This document shows positions 12,301 through 23,725 of a stretch of 59,485 bases of DNA, one piece after another; the first letter of the stretch is position 1, and every line of letters starts with the position of its first letter. Under the pieces are notes generated by a model that was not told the DNA's origin, made no database searches, and worked only from the letters and a program-made list of their open reading frames with translations. The translations under genes were made by a program, and so were the position numbers. Source of the stretch: Coprinus comatus (taxonomy: Eukaryota > Basidiomycota > Agaricomycetes > Agaricales > Agaricaceae); contig JAWPGT010000112.1 in the NCBI GenBank assembly GCA_034638255.1, positions 1 through 59,485 of the forward strand, written 5' to 3'.

Positions 12301-15225
12301 TCGAGCAACCAGTTCTGGCCGATCAGTAGCTTGTTGTCCAGGTAGCAAATTATCCACAATCTCCTTCCATTTAGGATTAGCAGTCATGGTGATAAAGAGA
12401 TCAGGTTTGTTGCCATTTTCCCTACAGATAGCCATAGAATCTTGAAAGAGTTGGTTCATATACCATTCACTTCCAGTATGTGAAGAGGGAAGAATAACTC
12501 TCATTCCATGATTTCCATTCAAGTTATTGTCCCGATCACCAACAACAATATCTTGTAAGCCTAAGATTTAATGAGATATAATATTAGTTAGAAATAAAAT
12601 TACAACATACCTCGATAAACCTCTGCTCTAAGTTCTTTTTGATGATTCCGATACCACGTAAGTTTTGATTGATCAATAGAAGCCCAAGCATCAACCACAT
12701 ATTGCTGAAATAACCGTCCTCCATAGAACAAAGGTGAAAGAATGCCAGGTCGAGTATGAAAATGATAAGCGTGATAGGCAGTTTGAGTAACATACTCAGT
12801 TCGACGACGTCCATTAACAGAAAATGAAGGAATTTGTTGATGCCAACCATGATCACCATGTGGAAAGAGGAGAACGTAATGGAGTGGTGCATAAGATGGA
12901 TGAAGGTGGCTAATTCTTTTCAAATTACCATCCCGATAACGTAAAATGATATCACAGTGATCTGAGGCTTCTTCAACTCCAGCAGTAGGTACAACAACAG
13001 CAATTTCATCAGCAGTAGGAGCATTATACCGTCGACCATCAGTACCAGGATCAACTCGCAGTCGAAGTTGGATTGTATCACGTTCATGTTCTGGTTTTTC
13101 AGCAAAGACTTCATAAGCGTGTTTATAATGTTGAATATATGGATGAGTTTGATGAAGCATATCATGAAGTTCACCAAGAACAAAATTATCAAGCCTGTTG
13201 TCCCAGTTACGTTGTTGAATACGAAGGTCACGGATTTGCAAAGTAGAGTATTCATTAGGATCATGAATATAGAGTTGAGCAAAAGATGGTTCTCGATCAC
13301 CAGGAGGAAGAAGAGCACCCATAGAATGACGATATTCTCCATTAATTTTGTAGCAAAATGGTCCTAAACATAAGAGTTAGAATTAAAAGTTAATGGAAAA
13401 AAAAAAGAATAGTATATACCTGTAGTACCAGTAATTGTTTGATCAAGTTTTGCACCAACTGATGTAAATGCAAATGCATTATTATAACTCTGGATGTTTT
13501 TCTTGAAATTAGCAGAATGAACTTGAGCTGGACCCATTGCTGTTAACAAATCCTTTAGATACCCATTGAGAGGAGTAAATGGTGCAAGTCGAATTTGATT
13601 CTGTAAACAACAAACTCCAAACTTGGGTCTGGCCAATGTTGATGAAGACAATTGTTCACTTTTAAAATGAAAAGCAGAACAATCTGGGCAAGAAACATTC
13701 ATAGCACCTAAGGAATGGGGTGGTCTGGTATCATCATGTGGTCTGCAGCCTAATAGAACCCGTTCTCGGTGAATTGGTAGTGCATCATCATCTTCTGGAT
13801 TTTCATCAACCCGTTCCATCTCTGGAATCTCATTTTCTCTATTTTCCTCTACTACTCTTAGAGGCTGATCAACATTAACCACTGGATCATTCCTTCCACC
13901 AATCTCTACATCATGTTCATCCCTCCAATTATCTAACAACTGATAAAAATTTTGCCACCGTACACGTTCATGCTCTTCTTCAACTTGCTGAGCTTCAGCA
14001 GCTCTTTGACGTTGTTCTTCTACAATTTGTTGACATAGTATCAAAAGCTGTTGTTCTCTTTCACGGGCATGTCTTTGTTCTTCCTCAAATCTATTTCGTA
14101 GAATTTCTATCTCCTCTGCTATCTCTCCATCTATTCTTTGTCGTAATTCTTGCTCAAGTTGTTGAGTACAAAGATCATGAGGACAATTATGTACTAAATA
14201 TGGCCAATTACGATGTGCAGGAGGGATAGGAATATTTGAAATTAAATGAGTAAGTGGTCAGTCCCAGCCATCTGGTATATGTGTAACAGGAATATTTGGA
14301 AGAGGAGGAAGAGGACTAAATATATGTATTAATTTCGCATTTTTATAATATTAAATTAATGAATAAAACATACCCAATAGGAATTCTTGAAGGGCCAGTA
14401 ACAGGAACAGAACTACCAGCAGTAGGAGGAATAGAAGGATGAGCAAGTGGCTGGTTCCAATTATTATTTGGAAAAGATCTGAGAATATATATTTAATTTT
14501 CGCTTTTTTATAACATTAAATAATAAATTAAAACATACCTAACAGGAATTCTAGAAGAAGGTGCAATAGGGATAAAAGCACCAGGAATAGGAACACCAGG
14601 TAGAGGACCAGAAACACCAGGAACAGTTGGAATAATGGGAGGAGGGCTTGAAATGTATAATTAAATTTCGCTTTTTTTGATAATATTAAATAAAAACATA
14701 CCCAATAGAAGATCTAACAGAAATCCTTGAAGGACCAGCCACAGGAACACCAGGAACAAAAGCACCAGAGCCAGGAACACCAGATAGAGGACCAGAAACA
14801 CCAGGAATAGTTGGAATAATAGGAGGAGGGCTTGAAATATATTAATAAATTTCGCTTTTTTTTAATAATATATATTAAATAAAAACATACCCAAGAGAAG
14901 ATCTAGCAAAAATCCTTGAAGGACCAGCAACAGGAGCATTAGAAACAGAAGGGCCAGGACCAGGAATGCCAGAGAGAGGACCAGAAACACCAGAAACACC
15001 AGAGATAGGCCTAGAAACAGCAGGTAGGTTCACTCCAATTGGCCTAGGGGGCCTAGGAAGAGGATGTTGGGGAGGAGCAAAGATGTGATCAGGAACCTGC
15101 ACCTGAGGTATAGAGGCCAATATAGCCTGGATATCTGGGTTGGGATGGGGGGGATGAGGTGGTTGTTGAGGAGGGACAGATGGAGGTGCAGAGTTGTCAT
15201 CAGGGTTCCTAGAAGCCAAGAACAT
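9360..15225 (-). pseudogene. Helitron RepHel replicase-helicase, decayed
   Basis: Rolling-circle replication initiator fused to a PIF1-type helicase. I read eight exons: 15225-14891, 14830-14702, 14646-14539, 14478-14374, 14314-13420, 13363-12611, 12560-10414, 10364-9360. The order is a Pro/Gly-rich N-terminus, Helitron-like N domain, Rep, helicase. Rep motifs are FITMTANPKW, the HUH motif HIHLLVFL, and the tyrosine motif YIHKYIYK. Helicase motifs are AGGCGKT (Walker A), FGGDFRQTLP, INKSQGQS and YVALSRC. Five in-frame stops break it: TGA at 14258, 11926, 11875 and 10531, and TAA at 12001. Each TGA sits where Arg is plausible, so CGA to TGA explains four. Splice sites remain canonical, so loss is recent or the copy is only lightly decayed. 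Confidence 0.85.
14374..14891 (-). repeat. Tandemly duplicated exon-intron modules in RepHel
   Basis: Exons 14830-14702 (129 nt) and 14646-14539 (108 nt) are near repeats of each other and of the end of exon 1; 14478-14374 (105 nt) is a more diverged member. Each is a multiple of three and each is followed by an intron starting gtatgttt and containing aagcgaaa. They encode PPPIIPT, GVSGPL and GPSRI-type Pro/Gly repeats. Confidence 0.8.
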
Positions 15226-15859
15226 GAGCTAATACATCATAGGTACATACCAGAACACTTTACTTACATGATTTAAAGCTCTAGAGATGTTGATGAGATG
15301 TGGTGAGAGGGTAAGGAGCAACAATGCTCGACACAATGAGGCACTGTTGATAGTCACATGACCTAACATTTGTGTCTTTCAGCGGAGAATTGTTCATAGA
15401 TTAGGAACACATGCGAATAAATTTACGTTTGTATATGCGTCAGAAAGCCACAATGAAGGTGGTTCCAATGAGGGTATTTATGGGCCAAACAGTGAAGATT
15501 TGAGTGTACAGGAGTGGTTTTACTTAAAAGTAACTATTTGCTATGTAGTGAGTGGTATTATGGTTGTTTTGCAATGTTTCTAATATCGGTAGATAGCTAT
15601 TTTGTAGAGCATTGCAACGGTATATTTTAAATAGCAACGCGCGAGGTCCCCATAGAGATATTTGCTATATATTATTGAATATGAATGATTTATTGTAATA
15701 CCTTGAGTGCACGCGTAGACACGTTCTTGGTGTTAATATATGCGGAATGTTACTCCCGTTTAAACGCCGCATTTTTTAAGGCAAACGATTGAGCGGTTGC
15801 TTCTGAATATTGTATTTACTCTCAAACACTCATCTAAAGTGAAAACACTATTATACAAT

Positions 15860-16330
15860 GGATAATACAAACTTTGACGCGTTCTTTTTATCGTTACGCG
15901 CGTATTTACAATGGCTTTCCAATGAGCTTAATTACGCGTCAAACGGCGCAGTCCTCGTTGTGCATTATTGTATTCTATTCTAAAGGTAAAACCTATATTG
16001 AAGTACACCTATTGCGAATTTCGACACGTTCTTTTTACTGTTATGCGTGTATTTACGACAGCTTTCCGATGAGCCTACTTACATGTCAAACGGCCCAGTG
16101 GTTTCTGCGCATCATCTCACTCTGCTCTCAAAGTAAAAACTATAGCAAAATACATCTACTACATTGTTTAATACACTATTTTCACTGTTATACACGCGTT
16201 TTTAAGGGCTTTCCAGCAGTTCCAACCACATGCCAAACTGCCCAGCAGTTGTTGAGCATCGTTCTGCTCTGCTCTTCTCCCCCACTTCTCTCAGGCCAAA
16301 TTCAAACTCAGCTGCTTATCTAAATCTTAG
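15860..16330 (-). repeat. 146-bp tandem modules of Helitron A
   Basis: Three modules start near 15878, 16023 and 16168. On the plus strand each reads roughly cgttcttttt, then ttacgcgcgtattta, ggctttccaatgag, tcaaacggcc and a gctctgctct tract. A degenerate fourth may precede at 15718. Small reading frames across them are by-products of the repeat. Confidence 0.75.
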
Positions 16331-16429
16331 CTAATGCTGTGTCTTTCTTTGTAAGCTTACTCAGCCCCATCACTCCCACGTTCCTTCTCCCATTCTAAGG
16401 TGACTAGCTTAAGCCCGTGCCTTTGGCAC

Positions 16430-16590
16430 GACATTTCGCTAGTGCTGAATCTGAGTTCCGAATTCAATGCAATGACTGAGTTCCTAGCTCAATGCAGAAT
16501 CTTATCTCTAGTGCTGAATCTGAGTTCCGAATTCAACGCAATGACTGAGTTCCTAGCTCAATGCAGAATCTTATCTCTAGTGGTATTTTC
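16430..16590. repeat. Short tandem duplication near the Helitron B 3' end
   Basis: A block of about 76 bp (gtgctgaatctgagttcc to atcttatctcta) is present twice in direct tandem. Helitrons A and C have it once, so the duplication is private to unit B. Confidence 0.75.
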
Positions 16591-16619
16591 AAAGTATATA
16601 ATATTTTTACATGTATTAT

Positions 16620-18330
16620 AGTTTTTTAACCAAGTTTTAACCTTATATGTACATATAATCTGAGATTTGGTATACAATGATTTTTATATTCTATATTCAA
16701 GTACTAAGCTCAATTCAAAGTCCAGAACCAAGTGTTATCTTATTGTTTTAAAGTACATAAATTAATAATCACAATTTTAAGCTTTTATAATATTTAAATA
16801 GTCCAAGCTCCAAGTGTTATGCTATATATCAATTATGAATTCTTATACACTATGTTTATTCTATTTTTACAGTATATACATCAATAATCTTCATAATATT
16901 AAAGTAGTGTAATGCAATGGCTCAATACTGAGCTCAACACAATATCTAAGCTCTAAGTTTCATGAATCCATATATATTATATTTATCAATCACTTTTTAT
17001 AATATTTAAGTAGCTTGATACAATGGCTCAATATTAAACTCAACACAATGTCTAAGATCTAATTTTTATGCTAAAGATTCTGAATTCTAAGTACATAAAT
17101 CAATCATCAAAGGTTTAAGCTTTCTATTATATTTCAACTCACTATTGAACTCAATACTAACTTAATACAAAGTCTAAGGTCCAAGTTTTATACTATCAAA
17201 CATGAATCCTGATACACTATATTTAATACATTATTACTCAGAGATTTGACTTTTTTATAATATTCCAACTTACTATTAAGCTCTAGGTTTTATACTATTG
17301 ATTAAGGGTTCTTACAAACTATATGTATTCTATTTGTTCAAAGTATATACATTACTAATCAGAGGTTTGTGTTTTTTATAATCTTCCAACATACTCAATG
17401 CAAAGTCTGAGCTCCAGATTTTATATTATAGATTCTGAGTCCTTATATACTATATTTCTAAAGTACATAAATTATTAATTGCAAGTTCAAGCTTTCTAAC
17501 TCACTATTGAGCTCAATACTATGCTTGATGCAATGGCTCACTATTAAACTCAATATAAAGTCAGAACTCCAAAATTTATGCTAGTAATTATGAATTTTTA
17601 TATACAGTATTTTTTCAAAGTATATAAATCAATAATTAGAGGTTTGAGCTTTTTATAATGCAATAGCTCAATATTAAACTCAATCCAAAGTCTGAGTTCC
17701 AGATTTTATGCTAGTGGTTATGAATTCTTATATACAGTATTTTTTTCAAAGTATATAAATTAATAATTAGAGGTTTGAGCTTTCTATAATATTCCAACTC
17801 TCACTATTGAGCTTGATGCAATGGCTAAATACTGAACTCAACACAAAATGTAAGGTCTAAGTTTTATACTATCAAATGATATATTTATCTTATTTTTTTT
17901 AAAGTATATACATTATTACTGAGAGATTTGAGCTTTTTATAATGTTACAACTTACTATTAAGCTTAATACAAAGTCTGAGCTCTACATTTTATGGATCCT
18001 TATATACACTATATTTATCTTATTTCAAGTTTTTTTTAATAATATCAACATGGTTCAATGCAATGTCTGAGTTCCAAGTTTTATGCTGTTACTGAGAATT
18101 TTGATACACTATTCTATGTAAATGTAATTTTGCACAAAACAATTTGATGATTATATTTTAACTTTTTTCCTTTATATCAGTTTGGGTAGAAACTGCTCAA
18201 AATTCTCAGTAGACATAGTGGAATGTGTTTCTATAAGATGATACACTCTTCTATACAAATGTAATCATCTTTTAATAAATGTATTTTCACTCTTTTCTTT
18301 TATATTAGCTTAGGAGAGAATGCTCATTTT
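16620..18330. repeat. AT-rich degenerate repeat interior of Helitron B
   Basis: About 1.7 kb without coding potential. Phrases such as caatggctcaatattaaac, gtctgagctccaa, ttatacactatattt and gaggtttgagcttt recur at irregular spacing. The same series is found in Helitron C at 19930-21340, so the interior moved or was copied as a unit. Confidence 0.7.
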
Positions 18331-18509
18331 ATAGGAACACATGGGTGTAATTTTACGTTCATATAACCGTTGGATAGCCGTTAAAAATGCGCATCCAACA
18401 AATATAGTTAGAGGTCAAACGAAAAGAAAATGAGAGTACAGTATTCAAATTACTGACATTTCAATATAATTCATATAAAAGGCAAACTACACCATGAATA
18501 CTGCATATT

Positions 18510-19790
18510 TTAACACATTCTTTTCACCATTCTATGCGTATTTTTAAGCGCTTTGCAATGAGTCTAAGTACGTGTCAAACGGCCAAGTGTGTGTTAAACT
18601 CATAGAGATATTGTACATTTTAGTAGAAATGTTATTGTACTACAACTACTGTGAATCGGAATGTGTTCTTTTCACAGTTAAATACACATTTGTAAGGGCT
18701 TTCCGATGAGTCTATGCACGTAGCAAACGGTCGACTCGTTGTGGAGCAAATGATGCTCTGGTCTCAGAATAAAGCATTTATTACATTACACCTACTGTAC
18801 ATTTGGATACGTTCTTTTCACCATTACACGCGCATTTTTGAGGGCTTTTTGATGAGACTATTTACGTATCAAACGGTTGCGTCGTTGTGGAGCATTGCTG
18901 TGGTCTTCTGGAGGGTAATGACATTAGTACACCATGCATAACGCGAATCGCGACGCGTTCTTTTCTGTCAGGATTGCTCTAGACAGTCCCTAAGGTCAGC
19001 ACTTCTGTGAGTTGTGGTTGGACATTATCTGTTAATTGGGACTTGTACATGATTTGCGATCTTCGTGACATCACAGTGTCACGTCACACATAGCTGAAGC
19101 GTCCTGCAGACACATGAAGACTCTCTAGTCTAATACAAGTGTCTGCAGGTGAGTAATAATAATGTTATCCTATAGTCTAGTCTAATACAAGTGTCTGCAG
19201 TACTTGCTTAATATCTCACTCATTTCTTGACCGATTCCTTTCATTCCTTCGTCGTCGCGTCCGTCTCGTCGTCCTCTACGTTCCTGCGCTTACATTTTCA
19301 CTGTTACGCGCGTATTTACAATAGCTATCTAATGAGACTACTTACGCATCAAACAGCCCAGTAGTTACTGAGCATTACTCTGCTCTGCTCTCCAAGTAAA
19401 AGCAAAATTAAAGTACAACCACTCCGTATTTTGTCACGTTCTTTTCACCGTTACGCGCGTATTGACAATGGCTTTCCAATGAGCCCACTTACGCGTTAAA
19501 CGGCCCACCGGTTACGGAGCATTTCCCTTCTCTGCTCTGAAAGTAAAAACTATACTAAAATACACCTACTGCATAATTTAATATGTTCTTTTCACGCGTC
19601 TACGCGTATTTTTAGGGGCTTTCCAACGCATCTACCCACGCGCTGAACCATCCAGCGGTCGTTGAGCACTGTTCTGCTCTGCTCTGCTCAACTCAGACTC
19701 CCACACCCATTGCTGACTAAATGCTGACTAAAACTGACTAATGCTGTGCTCTGCTGACAAAGATTACTCAGCACCATCACTCTCACGCTC
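18510..19790 (-). repeat. 146-bp tandem modules of Helitron B
   Basis: About six modules start near 18514, 18661, 18805, 18953, 19433 and 19580. The fourth is interrupted by the solo LTR at 18966-19294. Confidence 0.72.
18966..19294 (+). repeat. Copia solo LTR (diverged) in Helitron B
   Basis: Begins TGTCAGGATTGCTC and ends CTGCGCTTACA, matching the LTR of the Copia element at 30114-35081 but 329 bp long and clearly diverged. It is flanked by the 5-bp duplication TTTTC (18961-18965 and 19295-19299), so it is a true insertion reduced to one LTR by recombination. The flanking module continues on both sides. Confidence 0.92.
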
Positions 19791-19929
19791 CTTGTCCCAT
19801 TCTATGTTGACTAGCTTAAGCCCGTGCCTTCGGCATGACGTTTCGCTAGTGCTGAATCTGAGTTCCGAATTCAACGCAATGACTGAGTTCCTAGCTCAAT
19901 GCAGAATCTGATCTCTAGTGGTATTTTCA

Positions 19930-21340
19930 AAGTACTTGAATCAAGCTTGAGTTTCATTTCTACCTGTATTATAGTTTTAACCATAATATTTCTATCTACT
20001 AACTCAAGCTCCATAGTTTTTTAACCAAGCTTTAACTATAGTCACTCATGTACACAATGTTTGGTATACAATAATTTTTATATTTTATATTCAAGTACTA
20101 AGCTCAATGCAAATTCCAGAACCAAGTGTTATCCTATTGTTTTAAAGTACATAAATTAATAATCACAATTTCAAGCTTTTATAATATTTAAATACCTTAA
20201 TACTATGCTCGATGCAATGGCTCTATTTTAAATAGTCCAAGCTCCAAGTTTTATATAATCTATCAATTATAACTTCTTATACACTATATTTTTAAAGTAC
20301 ATAAATCAATAATCTTCATAATATTAAAGTAGTGTAATGCAATGGCTCAATACTCAGCTCAATACAATATCTAAGCTCTAAGTTTCATGAATCCATATAC
20401 ACTATATTTATCAATCACTTTTTATAATAGTTAAGTAGCTCAATACAATGGCTCAATATTAAACTCAACATAATATCTAAGATCTAATTTTTATGCTAAA
20501 GATTCTGAATTCTAAGTACATAAATCAATCATCAAAGGTTTAAGCTTTCTATTATATTTCAACTCACTATTGAACTCAATACTAACTTAATACAAAGTCT
20601 AAGGTCCTAAGTTTTATACTCTCAAACATGAATCCTGATACACTATATTTAATACATTATTATTCAGAGATTTGATCTTTTTATAATATTCCAACTTACT
20701 ATTAAGCTCAATGCAAAGTCTGAGCTCTAGGTTTTATACTATTGATTAAGAGTTCTTACACACTATATGTATTCTATTTGTTCAAAGTATATACATTAAT
20801 AATCAGAGGTTTGTGTTTTTTATAATCTTCCAACATACTCAATGCAAAGTCTGAGCTCCAGATTTTATATTATAGATTCTGAGTCCTTATGCACTATATT
20901 TCTAAAATACATAAATTAATAATTACAGGTTCAAGCTTTCTATAACATTCCAACTCACTATTGAGTTCAATACTATACTCAATCCAATGGCTCAATATTA
21001 AACTCAATACAAAGTCTGAGCTCCAAGCTTGGTACAATAGATTATAAATCCTTATATACTATATCTATTCTATACATAAATCAATATGCAAAGGTTTGAG
21101 CTTTGTATAATATTGTTGAGCTTTATGTTGTAACTCTACATTTTATGACTTCTTATACACTATATTTATCTTATTTAATAATCATAGTTATAATATTAAA
21201 GTGGCTCAATGCAATATCTGAGCTCCAAGTTTTATGCTGTTACTAAGAATTTTGATACACTATTCTATACAAATCTAATTACTTTTTTCATGAATGTATT
21301 TTCACACAAAACAGTTCAGTAGTTGTATTTTTATATCAGC
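19930..21340. repeat. AT-rich degenerate repeat interior of Helitron C
   Basis: Collinear with the interior of Helitron B (16620-18330) but about 0.3 kb shorter. It contains no recognisable gene. Confidence 0.7.
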
Positions 21341-21519
21341 TTGTGTAGAGTCTGCTCATTTTATAGGAACACATGGGTGTAATTTTACAATCTTATAAGC
21401 GTTGGATCACTGTTAAAAATACACATCCAACGGATATAGTTAGAGGTCAAGCGGAAAGAAACTGAGAGTACAGTATTCAAATTACTGAAATTTCAATATA
21501 ATTCATATAAAAGATAAAC

Positions 21520-22497
21520 TACACCATGAATACTGCACATTTTAACACATTCTTTTTACCGTTTTATGCGCGTTTGCAAGGTCTTTTGAATGAGCCTAAG
21601 TACATGTCAAATGGCCAAGTGTATGTTAAACTCATAGAGATATTGTACATTTTAGTAGAAATGTTATTGTACTACAACTACTGTAAATCGGAATGCGTTC
21701 TTTTTACCATTAAATACACATTTAAAAGTGCTATTTAATGAGCCTATACACGTAAAAAACGGTTGACTCGTTGTGGAGCAAATAATGCTCTGCTCTCAGA
21801 ATAAAACATTTATTACATTACACCTACTGCATATTCTGATACGTTCTTTTTACCATTACACGCGTATTTTTAAGGGTTCTTTAATGAGTCTATTTTTACG
21901 GAAAATGGTTGAGTCCTTGTGGAGCAGTGTACTGCTCTCTTCCTAAAGGAATGACATTAATACACCATGGATAACGCAAATCACAACGCGTTCTTTTCAC
22001 TGTTCAACACGTATTTAAAATAGCTATTTAATGAGTCTATTTACGCATCAAACGGTTGCGTTGTTGTGAAGCATTGCTGTGGTCTTGTTTGAGGATAATT
22101 GCATTAATACACCATGGATACCGCGAGTCGCGACGTGTTCTTTGTACCGTTCAATGCGTATCCATAACAGCTTTCTAATGAGCCTATTTACGCGTCAAAC
22201 GGTTCACTTATGGCTGAGCATCACTCCACTCTTCTCTCAAGGTAAATACCACATTGCGCAACACTCACTGCGAATTCTGACACGTTCTTTTTACTGTTAC
22301 GCGCGTATTTACAATAGCTTTTTAATGAGCCTAATTACACGTCAAACGGCCCACCCGTTATTGAGTCTCATCTCACTCTGCTCTCAAAGTAAATGCAATT
22401 CTAAAATACATATACTGCATAATTTAATATGTTCTTTTCACGTGTCTACACGTATTTTTAAGGGCTTTCTAACGCATCTACCCACGTGCCGAACCGT
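21520..22497 (-). repeat. 146-bp tandem modules of Helitron C
   Basis: Seven modules start near 21546, 21695, 21840, 21986, 22134, 22278 and 22427; the spacings are 144-149 bp. The last is cut at about 22497. Confidence 0.78.
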
Positions 22498-22501
22498 CCA
22501 A

Positions 22502-23485
22502 GTTCTTTCTTACCTGGATAAAGGCAACTCTGCTTATCAAATTGCTTCTATGACTGGTTTGGGACTTAGTACTATCTCTAGACTTTGTTCCAAACATAGA
22601 TCTACCCTTTCTAAATCTGTTGGTGGTTGTCCATCTAAGCTTTCTTCCTCTGATATCCATTATTCTGTCTGCCTTATTACATCTTGCAAAGCTGATAATG
22701 CATCTCAAGTTATCAAATCACTCCAAAATGTTGTTGCCCAACCTATATCAACCAAAACAGTTCAAAGGGGACTCAAAAGTGTTGGAATGAAGGCTGTAGT
22801 GAAGCGGAAAAGACCTAAACTCAATGCAATTCATAGGAGGAAAAGGTTGGAATGGGCAGAGAGGCATGCTGATTGGACATTGGAGGATTGGAAAAGGGTA
22901 ATTTGGACAGATGAGTCTAAAATCAATCAGTTTGGGTCAGATGGAAGAGTTTGGGTATGGAAAAAGGCAGGAGAGAAGTTGAATAATAGGCTGGTAGAAG
23001 AAACAGTAAAATTTGGTGGAGGAAATCTTATGATCTGGGGTTGTATGTTGTGGGAAAGGATTGGATATACTACTAGAATTGAAGGCAAGATGGATGCTGA
23101 CCTATATGTTCAAATTTTGGAGAATGAACTGCAGCAAAGCATTCAGTATTATGACAAGAATGTGGAGGATATGGTGTTTCAACAAAACAATAACCCCAAA
23201 CACAAGAGCAAAAAGGCAACAAAATGGCTTGAAGAGTCTGGATTAGAGATCATGGTATGGCCCCCACAATCACCAAATCTTAATCCCATAGAACATCTTT
23301 GGAATCATCTCAAAATAAAGCTAGGAGAGTATGATTCTCCTCCTAATAGTATGCATATTCTATGGGAAAGAGTACAAAAAGAATGGAATGACATAAAGCC
23401 AGAAGTATGTCAGAATTTGATAGAGAGTATGCCTAAAAGGGTTCAGGCAGTTTTACAGGCTAAGGGAGCCTATACCAAGTATTAG
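22502..23485 (+). pseudogene. Tc1/mariner transposase, N-terminally cut and catalytically altered
   Basis: DDE transposase that would cut and rejoin transposon ends. The readable part starts at VLSYLDKGNSAYQIASMTG, a helix-turn-helix, and continues without stops to GAYTKY. The catalytic core shows IWTDESKINQFG (first Asp), then FQQNNNPKH, where the family has an Asp in the QQD position, then PPQSPNLNPIEHLW, which keeps the catalytic Glu. The second catalytic residue is therefore Asn and the enzyme is predicted inactive. An apparent longer frame from 22079 is an accidental read-through of Helitron C modules. The missing first residues probably lie left of the Helitron array, where MAIPHNV at about 9234 is a candidate start. 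Confidence 0.85.
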
Positions 23486-23512
23486 AATATCCATTTTGTA
23501 TATAATTTTTGA

Positions 23513-23723
23513 GAGGGACAAAACTGTTCCAATGAGTATAAAATAATAATTAATTCATATCTCCCACGCATTTTCAGCTTACATAATGGGACTTTGGAAA
23601 CCAATAAACAACAGATTAGGCTATCTGCAATTAGATTTACAAGTGAGTAGACTATGTGGTTCCTGAGATATAAAGCAATCTTGGCAGTACTTCAAAACAT
23701 TAGAACAGTTTTGTCCCTTACTG
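23513..23723 (-). repeat. Right terminal inverted repeat, Tc1/mariner
   Basis: Inverted partner of 8965-9175, of equal length, ending GTTTTGTCCCTTACTG next to TA. It starts 27 bp after the transposase stop codon. Confidence 0.85.
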
Positions 23724-23725
23724 TA

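Larger units (their letters stand above)
9255..16403 (-). mobile_element. Helitron A, RepHel-bearing unit
   Basis: On the minus strand the unit starts TCACCTTAGAATGGG (16403 downward) and ends in CTAG (9258-9255) followed by T, the hallmark ends of Helitrons. A short hairpin (TGCC-AAA-GGCA) sits about nine bases before CTAG. Units B and C have the same hairpin and CTAG end, and the next unit has the same TC start (TCAACATAGAATGGG). It encodes a RepHel gene and carries three 146-bp modules at its 5' end. Confidence 0.85.
16404..19810 (-). mobile_element. Helitron B, non-autonomous
   Basis: The minus-strand 5' end is TCAACATAGAATGGG at 19810; the 3' end is CTAG at 16407-16404, preceded by a perfect hairpin (CGTGCC-AAA-GGCACG). 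The CTAG end directly touches the TC start of Helitron A at 16403. There is no coding sequence. The interior is an AT-rich block of degenerate repeats (about 16620-18330), followed toward the 5' end by 146-bp modules (18510-19790) interrupted by a Copia solo LTR. Confidence 0.82.
19811..22497 (-). mobile_element. Helitron C, non-autonomous, 5'-truncated
   Basis: The 3' end is CTAG at 19814-19811, directly touching the TC start of Helitron B at 19810, with hairpin GTGCC-TTC-GGCA(T/C) read on the plus strand. The interior is AT-rich and collinear with Helitron B. The 146-bp modules run from about 21520 to 22497, where they stop abruptly and the Tc1/mariner transposase begins. No TC start is found, so the 5' end is lost. 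Confidence 0.78.
8965..23723 (+). mobile_element. Tc1/mariner transposon, split by a Helitron array
   Basis: Two 211-bp blocks in inverted orientation (8965-9175 and 23513-23723) are near copies of each other. Each has TA directly outside (8963-8964 and 23724-23725), the target of Tc1/mariner elements. A transposase body lies just inside the right repeat. About 80 bp inside the left repeat a possible transposase start (MAIPHNV, from about 9234) reads toward 9254 and is cut there by the Helitron CTAG end. The simplest reading is one transposon of about 1.5 kb interrupted by 13.2 kb of Helitron DNA. The link between the two halves is inference; the repeats and TA sites are seen directly. Confidence 0.75.

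Noticed and set aside
15874..16323. 149-codon frame in the Helitron A modules
   Set aside because: The sequence is repetitive, the peptide repeats with the module, and related modules carry stops in this frame.
22079..22500. N-terminal extension of the mariner transposase
   Set aside because: The frame runs through Helitron C 146-bp modules, which are repeats on both sides; the fusion is accidental.
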